Positions 1-11,555 of a DNA stretch of 64,000 bases are shown here, piece by piece. The notes beneath the pieces are model-generated. The model saw only the letters and a program-made list of their open reading frames with translations. It had not been told where the DNA came from and did not search any database. Within the stretch, counting starts at the first letter, position 1, and every line of letters starts with the position of its first letter. The stretch spans positions 10,367,901 through 10,431,900 of the forward strand of contig JAWZYU010000013.1 of NCBI GenBank assembly GCA_038380435.1, given 5' to 3'. Source of the stretch: Ryuthela nishihirai (lineage: Eukaryota; Arthropoda; Arachnida; Araneae; Heptathelidae). The position numbers and the translations under genes were made by a program.

Positions 1-328
1 ACTTTTCTTTTTTTTTCTACCCTGCTGAGGAGTGGTCAACCACACAGGGTCCTGGTGCTGACCATATAAACCCACTGGACTGGACAGATATATGGCTCTG
101 AGCTTGATTATGGATCCTGATTTTGCTGCACTGGTGGGCTTCTGTGGAGGGAAAATCTTCCGCTGTGTTTTCTGTTTGTTTGTGGGTTGACAGCCCCAAG
201 TGAATAGATTCACAGGATATGTTTATCAGCTGGTGGATAATCCTGAGCAGAGGTCATCGCAGGCACCTGAACTCTTTGCTTCTATTGGCATCGTCAAATT
301 CTACATTGGAGGAAGTCTTCCAGTGTAG

Positions 329-3300
329 ATGGCTTCAGCCTTTAGTGGTGGGAGAACGGGTCTTTGCCCCATGTCTGCGATTAGGGGGCTGTTTGATATT
401 GTCGGCATTCCCTCTCTCAATAAACATAGTTTCTTTAAACATCCTACTAACCATTTTCTCTCCATAGGTAGTTGGAATATGAGGACTCTGCACAGAGCTT
501 TTTCTCTTGATGTCCTCACACAAGAATTCCACCATTATAATTTAGATATTCTCGGCTTGCAAGAGACCAGATGGACAGATAAAGGTCAGATTCTTAAAAA
601 TAATCTTAAATTTCTCTTTTCAGGGAGGGACGACAACAAGCATCACCAAGGCGTGGGTCTGCTTCTCAGCAGACACGCTAGCGATGCTCTTCTAGGATAT
701 GAGTGCATTAATGAAAGGTTTCTTACAGCAAAATTTCAGACAAGCGTTAAAGACCTGAATGTTATCTGCTGTTATGCCCCCACTGAGGATGCCGATAAGG
801 ATGAGAAGGATAGGTTTTATGAAAAACTTCAGGATATTTTGAATTCTGTCAAGAAAGGAGATATTACCCTTGTTCTTGGTGACTGCAATGCCAAAGTTGG
901 TACTGACTCTGACCTTTGGGGAGGGGTGATTGGCCCTTTTGGTATTGGTAGCTGCAATGGCAATGGGCAACGTCTCCTACAGGTAAGTAAACTCAATGGT
1001 TTCAGAATAACTAACACATATTACAAACACCGCGACATACATAAGTACACATGGGTTTCACCTGATGGGTTGCATAGGAATATGATTGATTATATATTAA
1101 TTAACAGCAAATGGGCTAGTTCTGTTAGAAATACCAGGGCATATAGGGGAGCTGAAATTGGATCTGACCATTACCTAGTTAAAAGTGTCTTGCAACTTAA
1201 ACTTAAAAAGTGTTGTGCTAGGGTTAAAAAATTTGCTTTTAATACTGAAGCTCTGAAAGACCCAGTTATAGCCAAAGCTTACCATGATAGGTTACTTAGT
1301 CATTATGACAGTCATGGTATGCTTACCACTGAAGTTGAGGAAGAATGGGATCATTTTAAACAGGCTTTTTTGGACACTAGCAGTACTCTTTTAGGAAAAA
1401 AGGAGCAGAAGAGGCAAAATTATCTGAGTGATAAGGCACTTGAGCTTATTTCGGAAAGAAAGAACTGCAGGAATGTCCTTAATCAATACCCTACTAGTCC
1501 TAATAGAAAGCATTACAGAGAACTTAATAAACGTGTAAAAGATCAGTTAGCTGCCGATAAGAATCTTTGGCTTGATGGTTTGGCTGACAAAGCCGAGGAA
1601 GCAGTTAGACAGCACAACAGCAGAGAGCTGTACCAGATAGTTAATGTTTTGTGTGGTAGAAAACGGACAGGTATACAGGGATTGAAGGATAAACAAGGTA
1701 AGGTTATAGAAGGTGAGGATTCTGTCATGGCTAGGTGGGCTGAGCATTTCAGTGATGTACTAAACAATGCGGTTAGTTCTATTCCCATTGTTTGCAATGA
1801 TGATAGATGCATTGGTGGCTTTAATGTTGGCCCTATAACACAATCCGAAGTTATTTTGGCTGTTTCTAAACTTAAGCTTCATAAATCCCCAGGGGTAGAT
1901 GAAATTACTACAGAAATGCTTAGAGCTGGAAATGTTTCGGTTACCATTTGGATGACTGAAATTCTGAATATCTTTTATGATAAAGGCATGGTTCCTAAGG
2001 ATTTTACCAGAGCTATTGTTATCCCTATTTTCAAAAAAGGTGATCGCAGTTCTTGTGATAACTATAGGGGTATTAGCCTACTCTCTGTTCCAGGTAAAGT
2101 TCTTTCCATGATTGTGCTTAATAGAATTAAGAATCTGGTTGACAGTCAATTGCGTGATGAGCAATGTGGATTCAGAAGTGGTAGGGGATGTGTGGATCAG
2201 ATATTTTCACTTAGGCAGATTCTTGAGAAATGTTTAGAGTTTCAGAAACCTTTGGTTGCTAGCTTTGTTGATTTCAAAAAGGCTTTCGACTCTGTTGATC
2301 GTCATAATTTGTGGTTGATTGTGAAATCATATGGTATACCAGACAAGTTAGTTAACATAATGAAAGCTCTCTATAATAACACTGAGTCGTGTGTGAGAGT
2401 TGGTAAGGCTTGTAGCAATTGGTTTAGCATTACTTCTGGTGTTCGACAAGGGTGCATTTTGTCTCCTTTTCTCTTTAGTTTGGTTATTGATTATGTTATG
2501 CGAAATTCACTTCAAGGGAAAGCTTTTGGCCTTAAATGGGCTGGAGATACGAAAATTTCTGATTTAGATTATGCTGATGATTTAGCCCTTTTGGCAAATG
2601 ATGTTGATGAGATGAACTCTTTCATTCGAGCTGTTGATGAGACTGGTAGTAGAGTAAGTTTGGTTATAAACAGAGAGAAAACTAAAGTGATGAAAATTGG
2701 TCAGGCAGGCTGTGATTCAGTTAATCTGAATGGTTGCCGTTTTGAGCAGGTGTCACAGTTTAATTATCTTGGGAGCTATGTAACAGATAGTGGTGATGTG
2801 CGGCATGAGATTAACAGACGAATAGGGATTGCTGCCGGGACTTTTAAGAATCTATGGAGAGTGTGGAGAAATAGGCGTATACACCTAAAGACTAAAATTA
2901 GACTGTATAATAGTTTGGTTCTTTCTAGGGTTAGTTATGGTAGTGAAACTTGGACACTTTGTAAACAAGATAACAGGAAACTAGATGCTTTTGATTCCAG
3001 ATGCTTACGCAGTATCTTGGGCATTAGGTGGTTCAACTTTGTAACTAATGATGAGGTTAGGCAAAGGAGTTTGCAACCTCCTTTAAGCAGCATATTGTGC
3101 AGAGAGAGACTCCGTTGGTTTGGCCATGTTGCCCGTATGAATAATTATAGATTGGCGAATAGGGTTATGAACAGAGTGCCTAAAGGCCTCAGAAAGAAGG
3201 GGAGACCTAGGATGCGGTGGGCAGACAATGTCAAACAGGACCTTGTTAAAATTGGTGTGCAGTGGCCAGATGCAGTAGATGTAGCTCAGGATAGACTTGC

Positions 3301-3340
3301 TTGGAGAACTAAATTGCACCATCTGGTTGGACCTCCGTAG
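329..3340 (+). CDS. RTE-type endonuclease/reverse transcriptase, intact frame
   Basis: The 1003-residue polyprotein would nick target DNA and copy the element RNA onto the nick. The N-terminal EEP (AP-endonuclease-like) domain shows GSWN (residues 47-50), LQET (77-80), GDCNA (184-188, usually GDFNA) and SDH (279-281). The reverse transcriptase shows FKKGDRSSCDNYRGISLL (568-585), FVDFKKAFDSVD (646-657), GVRQGCILSPFLF (704-716) and the catalytic YADD (748-751). The C-terminus carries RLRWFGHVARM and KKGRPRMRWADNVKQDL, usual for RTE proteins. There is no stop or frameshift. The start is uncertain: the ATG at 329 follows an in-frame TAG directly, and the other copies read GTG there and continue upstream in frame; the ATG at 479 is inside the EEP domain and too late. 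The Phe-to-Cys change next to the catalytic Asp may weaken the endonuclease. Confidence 0.9.
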   Translation: MASAFSGGRTGLCPMSAIRGLFDIVGIPSLNKHSFFKHPTNHFLSIGSWNMRTLHRAFSLDVLTQEFHHYNLDILGLQETRWTDKGQILKNNLKFLFSGRDDNKHHQGVGLLLSRHASDALLGYECINERFLTAKFQTSVKDLNVICCYAPTEDADKDEKDRFYEKLQDILNSVKKGDITLVLGDCNAKVGTDSDLWGGVIGPFGIGSCNGNGQRLLQVSKLNGFRITNTYYKHRDIHKYTWVSPDGLHRNMIDYILINSKWASSVRNTRAYRGAEIGSDHYLVKSVLQLKLKKCCARVKKFAFNTEALKDPVIAKAYHDRLLSHYDSHGMLTTEVEEEWDHFKQAFLDTSSTLLGKKEQKRQNYLSDKALELISERKNCRNVLNQYPTSPNRKHYRELNKRVKDQLAADKNLWLDGLADKAEEAVRQHNSRELYQIVNVLCGRKRTGIQGLKDKQGKVIEGEDSVMARWAEHFSDVLNNAVSSIPIVCNDDRCIGGFNVGPITQSEVILAVSKLKLHKSPGVDEITTEMLRAGNVSVTIWMTEILNIFYDKGMVPKDFTRAIVIPIFKKGDRSSCDNYRGISLLSVPGKVLSMIVLNRIKNLVDSQLRDEQCGFRSGRGCVDQIFSLRQILEKCLEFQKPLVASFVDFKKAFDSVDRHNLWLIVKSYGIPDKLVNIMKALYNNTESCVRVGKACSNWFSITSGVRQGCILSPFLFSLVIDYVMRNSLQGKAFGLKWAGDTKISDLDYADDLALLANDVDEMNSFIRAVDETGSRVSLVINREKTKVMKIGQAGCDSVNLNGCRFEQVSQFNYLGSYVTDSGDVRHEINRRIGIAAGTFKNLWRVWRNRRIHLKTKIRLYNSLVLSRVSYGSETWTLCKQDNRKLDAFDSRCLRSILGIRWFNFVTNDEVRQRSLQPPLSSILCRERLRWFGHVARMNNYRLANRVMNRVPKGLRKKGRPRMRWADNVKQDLVKIGVQWPDAVDVAQDRLAWRTKLHHLVGPP

Positions 3341-3358
3341 CCCATGGCTGCTTGAGGT

Positions 3359-3385
3359 TGATGATGATGATGATGATGATGATGA
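3359..3385 (+). repeat. (GAT)n tail of RTE copy 1
   Basis: About nine GAT units close the element 19 bases after the stop codon. The same trinucleotide closes the minus-strand copy at 7887-7936, so it is part of the element and not a chance microsatellite. Confidence 0.9.
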
Positions 3386-6300
3386 AAGAATCCTATATTT
3401 TTATTAAAAAATTAGTTATATAAAGGAATCCTGTGTAGAGGGCATCAAGAAACTTTGAAAGCTTCATTTTGTGTTCAACGGATGCCAATGCCATTCTTTC
3501 CATACTGGGCTCGGTATGTCCGATATAACATTTGCAACACTTGCCCGATTCTTTTCGTTTTCCTGCTTTCTTACACTGCACCGCCACAAACGATTTGCTT
3601 TCAGCATACCACAACACAGTCAGCTCTCTCTTCAACAATCGCCATCTTACTAGTGCTGGCACGCGATTCCAATTGCAGACATTATACGTGATCCACCACG
3701 CGATCCACCTTAACAATAACTACACACGCTCATAAAAAGGAAGCTTTCAGGATTTCTTGACATTTGGCGCACATAAATACTGTTCTTAAATATTCCACAA
3801 AATATAGCACTTTAAAAATATCGGTATGCCTTTATTTTGCCCCTGTAATAATGACTGAACATTAAGAAAATCATCAAACTGGACACATAGCATTTATAAT
3901 ACTTTGATTTATGCCAGGGGCGTCGTTAGAGGGGGGGAGGCAATTGACTCCCACTGGAAAAATTGATAGAAAAATTATACAGGCATATCAAAAACTAATG
4001 TCTTTTTTTTTAATGAAATGTAATTTTGATTTTATTTTCAGACTCATATCATTTATTTATTAATAAGACAAAACATTTTTACACGTAATTTGAATAATAA
4101 GTTTCACCTTTTTTAGTATTGCTATGTGGCATTTTCAGTTGTATTATTGTATGACGTATTCATGATTGCTGAATTCGCAAACGCTCTTCTTAATGAATGG
4201 CTCCACCTGCATATGCATTTCCCCATCTTAAAACAACAATTTGTTTTTTGCCCCCTGTCAGGATCTGGCAACCGAGCTCTGCTTCAGGGCGGCATTTTGG
4301 TGCAATCAACAGCAGGAAACATGTTAGAAATCTGTTTGTGTGGTCGTGCATGGCCTTGAGTATATGGTTTATGGCTATGACACCGCAGAGAGGGATTCTT
4401 ATATGTCGAAAGGTTGAGTGTCGCCGGCGGAGGGAGTTGACCTTGTGTAGATGAAGGTGCAGAGTGACCTGATTCGAAGGTCAAACGATTACCGGAGGCA
4501 GTGGGAAATTTTGGAGAGAAGAAAAGAGGAGAACGACAACTGACTCGTGGGAGGTGGACGGGGTTCCGAAGTGCCGAGGAGCAGAGAATTTTCTGTGGGT
4601 ATAGCCCTGTTGTGTTCTGTGAGATGTATGCCCTGTGATATATCTGTGGAACGACGCCCTGTGAACTGAAAGTGTGCTGTGGATTGAACTGTCCTGTGCG
4701 TTTAAATTGGTACTACATAAGGTAGTAACCTGAGCTAGAAATAAGCTCTACAGTGCTGACAGGTGTTTAAGATAAAATGCGCAACTGCTCACTGGCTACC
4801 TCCCCGTAACTTGTCTTGATAAATAAATGTTGTTGTTTTAAGATATCCGGCTGTTGAGTATTAATCGACGGGAGCTCATATAGAACATCTTCTGCACGAA
4901 CCAAGAATAGATTTAATAAAGCGAGGAGGCGCGTAAAAAGCACCCCAAGAGAAAAACTTCCCGAAATCCACGACCACGCATACGATATTAAACACGTTTT
5001 GAATTTATGCAAACAGTGTTCGAATCCTAAAAAATACTTTGTCTAAAGTAAAATGAAAGTATGTAATTTATATCTTGATGGAGTAAATAAATGACTCCTG
5101 AAGTCGTGCAGTTCTCATGAGGAGAGCAGATGTCGACATGCGAAGGAAGAGATCTGTGAAGAAATCGAGAGCCCAGCAGAAAGGTAATATTGGTAAAGCA
5201 ACGTCGATGCCTTTTCCCAGAACCGAACCCAGATCCTTGCACTCCACAGCGAAGAATGCTAACCACTAATCTTATCTTAATAATACTTCGAGAAAATCTT
5301 TTATTATCAAATCTCTCGATCTTTATTTAAGGACAGTAGGAACTTGTCATTCGCCAATTTTAACCGTACACCATCAATTAGCATTACAAAACTTTAAACG
5401 TCCTCCCCCACCCCCATGAATGCAAAGCAGCTCAGAATTCCTTCAGCTGCAACTAACGACGTTGCCATTTTCGTTTGTCCATAACTCTAATGCGTTCTCG
5501 TCAGGATAAAGGTTCTTCGTAGAGGTCGAAAGCGCCTGTGCTTAAAAGATCATTTGATCCCTCTCTCCTGCTGCTAACGAAAAGACTAACCGCTGTCATC
5601 CGAAATAGATTTAAAATACCAGTTTGCCTCTGGGCAATTACTCAGCGGCGATGGTTTAAAGCACTTTTAATTCGTTTCATTTCTGTCCCCTTATCTCGAG
5701 TGTGAAGGCAAACGGAGAGGCTTTAATTTCTGTGTAAACACGCGGCGAAGAGATATGTCTTAAAATCTGAGTCAGACAACTTGCTGTTAAATTAACAATT
5801 TTATTAGGCAATAAAGAATTAAACTCTCTTTTCGAGATAATCCTCAACACATTTCAGGGTCTCTATCTGAAGTGCGACGCTAAGCAGGGCTAACGACAAA
5901 CATCGATTTGACTCTGCACTGCGAGAGAGAGGAAAGCAGATTCCTGCGCCAAAGCCGAAGCACCACAACTCTTCCATTAAATTCGCCATTAAGATTTTAA
6001 TAGCCTGGAAGGAATGACTCAGCCGAAGAAGGTGCGCCAGAGAAAGAAAGGCAAACAAATTAACAAAAGAGAAAGAACCCGGAGGAGGGGGGGGGGACGG
6101 AGAACGAAGAAAAAAAAACTCTCCTTAGGGAAAGTTATTTTTTTCTCCTCTACGTTCCACTGCTGTTGCCAACGGAGTTCCTCTGGCAGATGGTAACAGA
6201 TGAAGTGACAGCGAAACCATGTCTTATCTCGCGTAGAAGAAAGAGTCCACGGGAGCAAAGCTCCCCTCCACCTCACTGGTACTGCCTCGGAAGAATCCAT

Positions 6301-7047
6301 TAACATTAGTAAGATTGTCAGACAGGCAACTGCCTTCCCCCCCTCCCACCTTTCCCTAGACAAGATTAATGGCAACGCTGTCGTTAGCCTTCCAAGAGGC
6401 ATTAGTCCCGTCTGTCTCTGGTTCAAGGCAAGCTACTCCCGAGCCCAGCCCGTTTCCCTTCATTGACAGCTATGACTAGGCATAATATCATTGGCGCATG
6501 AATAATGTCTCGTTCCTGGGGCACGAGATCTTCACTTCCGGTCTCAAGAGGAGTGATCCATCATATTTCTTTCGTTTTGCTTCTTTTTTACCAGTGTGTT
6601 TACCGATACCATCACGCCTGCCACTCCTTTGGCCCTTCCCCCCAATACTTCCCCCATGACATCATCTAGTAACGTCTCACTTTTCAACCGAGGCATGCAA
6701 GGCAACTGTTTCTACAACGACCCCTATATTCAAACAATGTTCAATAGCCTGCCAGCTCTATGTTCACATTTTTATGCAGCCTCTGCCGTACAAAAGAGAA
6801 ACACAGAGATTTGAGAGGAACCAGAAGATAAAAATAAAATGCCTTCCTCCCCACTCCTCTTTGCCATGCGGAAAAGTTCTTATATCAAAAGAATATAACT
6901 ATTATCACACACATAAATCAATTTATATTAAGAGGTTGCTGCAAATCTAATATTCAGATTTGGTGATTGTGAGTTGTGCCACATTCCTTGAAATGTGGCC
7001 TTGAGGAGTATTATGTATTTTCCTTTTGTTAAATTAAAAAAAATAAT
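3386..7047. other. Unique AT-rich DNA with a GC-richer central part; no gene seen
   Basis: No convincing gene. At 3393-3716 (minus) a 107-codon frame contains ELTVLWYAESKSFVAVQ, which faintly resembles the helix-turn-helix segment next to some arthropod mariner-type transposases; it may be a remnant. At 3915 a CAGGGGCGTCG end followed by a G-tract recalls the hAT-like MITE at 23010, but I find no partner end. At 4590-4690 the word CCCTGTG recurs several times. At 5215-5275 (minus) there is a short tRNA-like SINE fragment. The part at 5400-6750 is less AT-rich, with no sustained frame. A plus frame at 6596-6814 has no recognisable motif. Confidence 0.5.
5215..5275 (-). repeat. tRNA-like SINE fragment
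   Basis: Read on the minus strand this gives TTAGTGGTTAGCATTC (A-box-like) and then GGATCTGGGTTCGG (B-box-like). The spacing fits an internal RNA polymerase III promoter of a decayed tRNA-derived SINE. It is not a tRNA gene, because no acceptor stem can be formed. Confidence 0.35.
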
Positions 7048-7729
7048 TGTCATGTCCCTCGAACTTTATATTTATTTATTTATAGTATATTTTTGTTGTA
7101 TTATACTGTTGTATATATTTTTATGTGTTCTTTGAAATGTTGTTTTTGACTCACTGTTGTTGTTTTTGGATCTGAAGCTTGCTGCTTGTGGAAAGAATCA
7201 ATGGCAGAAGTTGTTTGTGCCGTATATATAACTAATTAGCCTGTGGGTGAAGTCCGCGCACGAGGCTAGGGGGAGTTGGAAGAATCAGTCTGTGCGTTAG
7301 CTGTCGAACGAACAAGGTCGTTGCGACACGCGTCAAAAGGACGCTGCCTTTCTCAAAAAGTAACCCTTGAAATCAGGGTGCAATTCCAAGAGGGAATCCA
7401 GATTCTTGGAGGATCTTGTCTTTTATTCTTGTGGTTCAGGAGGAGCCACAGTGTAGGCAAAGGTTGGTTATCCTTTCGCCAAGTTTTGAGGTCTGTAAAG
7501 TGAGAAATTGCAGAGTATGCAATTCTCCACCTCATTTTAGTAATATTTGCAGTAGCAAAGCAGCAAAGGCTCACGGAGTTGAGCGGTGAATTTGATAGTA
7601 GTAGCTTTGTGGATTCAGAAAGAACCACAGTGTGAAGCAGCAAAGGCCTACAGAGTGGAGTTCATTCCCAGCACGTAGCTGTATATAGTGTGAATAAAAA
7701 TTGTGTCATCCCTATATAACTCTCGTGCA
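7048..7729 (+). mobile_element. Possible solo LTR
   Basis: This segment starts TGTCATGTCC and ends CTCTCGTGCA (TG...CA). It holds a TATA-like GTATATATAACT near 7220 and an AATAAA near 7693, in the order expected of U3-R-U5. The flanking five bases (ATAAT and GTAAT) agree at four of five positions. An internal direct repeat (AAGCAGCAAAGGC) occurs at about 7557 and 7636. No second LTR, primer-binding site or gag/pol remnant is visible, so this is a suggestion only. Confidence 0.22.
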
Positions 7730-7886
7730 GTAATTGATGGATCATTGTTATTCTTCATTCAACGCAGCACAACAAGGCATACAGAGGCAAGGGCGTAAAA
7801 ACCCGCGAATCTGTGAGTTTTACCGAAGTGAATTAAGTAGCAATATCATCGTCTCTCTACTCCCGTTCTGCCCGTTCACTACAAAA

Positions 7887-7936
<50 letters not shown>
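7887..7936 (-). repeat. (GAT)n tail of RTE copy 2
   Basis: A run of about 16 ATC/GAT units directly follows the element's terminal GGCTGCTTGA (on the minus strand), as in copy 1. Length differs between copies (about 9 against 16 units), as expected for a tail made during target-primed reverse transcription. Confidence 0.9.
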
Positions 7937-7948
7937 AGCAGCCATGGG

Positions 7949-10900
7949 CTACGGAGGTCCAACCAGACCGCGCAGTTTAATTCTCCAAGCATATCTGTCC
8001 TGAGCTACATCTGCTGCATCCGGCCACTGCACACCAATTCTAACAAGGTCCTGTTTGACATTGTCTGCCCACCGCATCCTAGGTCTCCCCCTTCTTCTGA
8101 GGCCTCTAGGCACACTGTTCATAACCCTATTCGCCAATCTATAATTATTCATACGGGCAACATGGCCAAACCAACGGAGTCTCTCTCTGCACAATATGCT
8201 GCTTAAAGAAGGTTGCAGACTCCTTTGCCTAACCTCATCATTAGTTACAAAGTTAAACTACCTAATACCCAAGATACTGCGTAAGCATCTAGAATCAAAA
8301 GCATCTAGTTTCCTGTTATCATGTTTACACAGCGTCCAAATTTCACTACCATAACTAACGCTAGAAAGAACCAAACTATTATACAGTCTAATTTTAGTCT
8401 TTAGGTGTATACGCCTATTTCTCCACAATCTCCATAGATTCTAAAAAGTCCCGGCAGCAATACCTATTCGTCTGTTAATCTCATGCCGCACATCACCAGT
8501 ATCAGTTACGCAGCTCCCAAGGTAATTAAACTGTGACACCTGCTCAAGACTGCAACAATTCAGATTAACTGAATCACAACCTGCCTGACCAATTTTCATC
8601 ACTTTAGTTTTCTCTCTGTTTATAACCAAACTTACTCTACTACCAGTCTCATCAACAGTTCGAATGAAAGAGTTCATCTCATCAACATCATTTGCCAAAA
8701 GGGCTAAATCATCAGCATAATCTAAATCAGAAATTTTCGTATCTCCAGCCCATTTAAGGCCAAAAGCTTTCCCTTGAAGTGAATTTCGCATAACATAATC
8801 AACAACCAAACTAAAGAGAAAAGGAGACAAAATGCACCCTTGTCGAACACCAGAAGTAATGCTAAACCAATTGCTACAAGACTTACCAACTCTCACACAC
8901 GACTCAGTGTTATTATAGAGAGCTTTCATTATGTTAACTAACTTGTCTGGTATACCATATGATCTCACAATCAACCACAAATTATGACGATCAACAGAGT
9001 CGAAAGCCTTTTTGAAATCAACAAAGCTAGCAACCAAAGGTTTCTGAAACTCTAAACATTTCTCAAGAATCTGCCTAAGAGAAAATATCTGATCCACACA
9101 TCCCCTACCACTTCTGAATCCACATTGCTCATCATGCAATTGACTGTCAATCGGATTCTTAATTCTATTAAGCACAATCATGGAAAGAACTTTCCCTGGA
9201 ACAGAGAGTAGGCTGATACCCCTATAGTTATCACAAGAACTGCGATCACCTTTTTTGAAAATAGGGATAATAATAGCTCTGGTAAAATCTTTAAGAACCA
9301 TGCCTTTATCATAAAAGTTATTCAAAATTTCAGTCATCCAAATGGTAACTGAAACATTCCCAGCTCTAAGCATTTCCGGAGTAATTTCATCCACCCCTGG
9401 GGATTTATGAAGTTTAAGTTTAGAAATAGCCAAACTAACTTCAGATTGTGTTATAGGGCCAACATTAAAGCCAACAATGCATCTAGCATCATTGCAAACA
9501 ATGGGAGTAGAACTAACCACATTGTTTAGAACATCACTGAAATGCTCAGCCCACCTAGCCATAACAGAATCCTCACCTTCTATAACCTTGCCTTGTTTAT
9601 CCTTCAATCCCTGTATACCTGTTCGTTTTCTACCACACAAAACATTAACTATCTGGTACAGCTCTCTGCTGTTGTGCTGTCTAACTGCTTCCTCAGCTTT
9701 GTCAGCAAGGCCATCAAGCCAAAGATTCTTATCAGTAGCTAACTGATCCTTTACACGTTTATTAAGTTCTTTGTAATGCTTTCAATTAGGACTAGTAGGG
9801 TACTGATTAAGGACATTCCTGCAGTTCCTTCTTTCTGAAATAAGCTCAAGTGCCTTATCACTTAAATAATTTGCCTCCTCTGCTCCTTTTTCCCTAAAGG
9901 TGTACTGTTAGTTTCCAAAAAAGCCTGTTTAAAATGGCCCCATTCTTCCTCAACTTCAATATTAAGCAAACCATGACTGTCATAATGACTAAGTAACCTA
10001 TCATGGTAAGCTTTAGCTATAACTGGGTCTTTCAGAGCTTCAGTATTAAAGGTAAATTTTTTAACCCTAGCACAACACTTTTTAAGTTTAAGTTGCAAGA
10101 CACTTTTAACAAGGTAATGGTCAGATCCAATTTCAGCTCCCCTATATGCCCTGGTATTTCTAACAGAACTAGCCCATTTGCTGTTAATTAATATATAATC
10201 AATCATATTCTTATGCAGCCCATCAGGTGAAACCCATGTGTATTTATGTATGTCGCGGTGTTTGTAATATGTGTTAGTTATTCTGAAACCATTTAGTTTA
10301 CTTACCTGTAGGAGACGTTGCCCATTGCCATTGCAGCTACAAATACCAAAAGGGCCTATTACTCCTCCCCAAAGGTCAGAGTCGGTACCAACTTTGGCAT
10401 TGAAGTCACCAAGAACAAGGGTAATATCTCCTTTCTTGACAGAATTCAAAATATCCTGAAGTTGTCTGTAAAACCTATCCTTCTCATCCTCATCAGAATC
10501 CTCAGTGGGGGCATAACAGCAGATAACATTCAAGTCTTTAATGCTTGTCTGAAATTTTGCTGTAAGAAACCTTTCATTAATGCACTCGTATCCTAGAAGA
10601 GCATCACTAGCATGTCTGCTGAGCAGCAGACCCACGCCTTGGTGATGCTTTCCATCCTCCCTCCCTGTAAAGAGAAATTTAAAGTTATTTTTAAGTATCT
10701 CACCTTTACCTGTCCATCTGGTCTCTTGCAAGCCTAAAATATCTAGGCTATAGCGCTGGAATTCCTGCATGAGGACATCAAGAGAATAATCTCTATGTAA
10801 TGTCCTCACGTTCCACGTTTCTGCAGAGAGAAAATGATTAGTAGGAATTTTAAAAAATTAGGTTTATTGAGATTGGTAGGGCCAACAATATCAAACAGCC

Positions 10901-11117
10901 CCCTGATCGCAGGCATGGGGCAAAGACCTGTTCCTCCTCCGCTAAAGGCTGAAGTCACCGATGCTGGTAGGAACTTCAGGCACCACCTTTTCAAGTGGAC
11001 TTTTTCAAGAACCATATGGCCTGCCTGAGACACATTACTCCAGTTTAGGCTTGACGATGCCCAACTAGCTAAGTAAGGTTCAGGTACCTGCGATGGCCTC
11101 TGATTAGGATTATCCAC
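7949..11117 (-). pseudogene. Decayed RTE endonuclease/reverse transcriptase (copy 2)
   Basis: The frame matches the intact protein of copy 1 almost throughout but is broken. The segment from 11117 to 10806 carries an N-terminal extension (with SQAGHMVLEKVHLKRW) and then shifts frame just before the EEP domain. The EEP domain is open from 10809 to 9862 and has the canonical GDFNA. A frameshift near 9862 and an in-frame TGA near 9780 interrupt the linker. The RT domain is open from 9640 to 8441 with FVDFKKAFD, GVRQGCILSPF and YADD. A last frameshift separates it from the C-terminal piece 8194-7949. At least four lesions make it non-functional in cis. Confidence 0.9.
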
Positions 11118-11555
11118 CAGCTGATATAAGGTATCCCATGCCTCTGTTCACTTAGAGCTGGCAACCCAGAAGCAAACAGAAAACACAGCGGCAGACTCTC
11201 CCTCAACAGAGGCCCACCAGTGCTGCAAGTCCAGGATCCATAATCAAACTCAAATCCATAAACAAGTCCAGTCTAGTAGGTATAAATGGTCAGCACCAGG
11301 ACCCTGTGAAGTTGACCACTCCTCAGCAGGGTTGAAAAAAAAGGAAAAAAGTGGCCATAGATGACCAGATCAGTAGGCCATACTGAACTGGCAGCCCTCC
11401 CCTTCCGTTCCCTTCCAAAAGAGAATATCTCTTTTGAAAGGTACTAACGGCCTGCACCACGAGAAGGCGGGGTCGGACATTAGGTGCTAGACCTGGCCGG
11501 TTCTGTGCATCATCACTGGGGATTGGTACACAGCTCTCCTTCCAGTTTACGCCTA

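Larger units (their letters stand above)
1..3385 (+). mobile_element. RTE-like non-LTR retrotransposon, copy 1 (5' end outside window)
   Basis: The window opens inside the 5' untranslated region: the first bases match those before the coding region of the copies at 61.9 kb and, inverted, 11.3 kb. One long EEP endonuclease plus reverse transcriptase frame follows, then a very short 3' UTR ending in a (GAT)n run at 3359-3385. A single endonuclease-RT frame, a tiny 3' UTR and a simple-repeat tail instead of poly(A) are typical of the RTE clade. This copy is the best preserved of the three. Compared with the other two it lacks roughly 60-75 bp just upstream of the coding start. Family-level assignment is inferred from motifs. 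Confidence 0.9.
7886..11555 (-). mobile_element. RTE-like retrotransposon, copy 2, nearly full length but decayed
   Basis: Same family as the element at 1-3385, in the opposite orientation. On the minus strand it runs from a 5' UTR near 11555 through EEP and RT domains to a short 3' UTR and a (GAT)n tail (7887-7936 on the plus strand as CAT repeats). The 5' limit is set by loss of similarity to copy 3 just upstream of GTGTACCAATCCCCAGTG. No clean target-site duplication was found. Confidence 0.88.

Noticed and set aside
3915..4660. hAT-like element from CAGGGGCGTCG (3915) to ACGACGCCCTG (4650)
   Set aside because: The ends match imperfectly (one G missing) and the flanking 8-mers do not agree, so a paired element is not supported.
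4570..4880. Second LTR-like region with an AATAAA near 4820
   Set aside because: No TG...CA boundaries with duplications and no partner LTR were found; only short CCCTGTG repeats are evident.
6019..6426. 135-codon minus-strand frame
   Set aside because: It crosses purine-rich low-complexity sequence (KKKK/FFFF-type), and no homology is recognisable.
7734..8003. 89-codon plus-strand frame with a run of 16 histidines
   Set aside because: The histidines are the CAT complement of the RTE (GAT)n tail, and the rest reads backwards through the RTE C-terminus.
9477..10596. Plus-strand frames of 62-92 codons
   Set aside because: Shadows of the minus-strand RTE coding region; the equivalent shadows appear on the minus strand of copy 1 (692-1017, 1543-1812).
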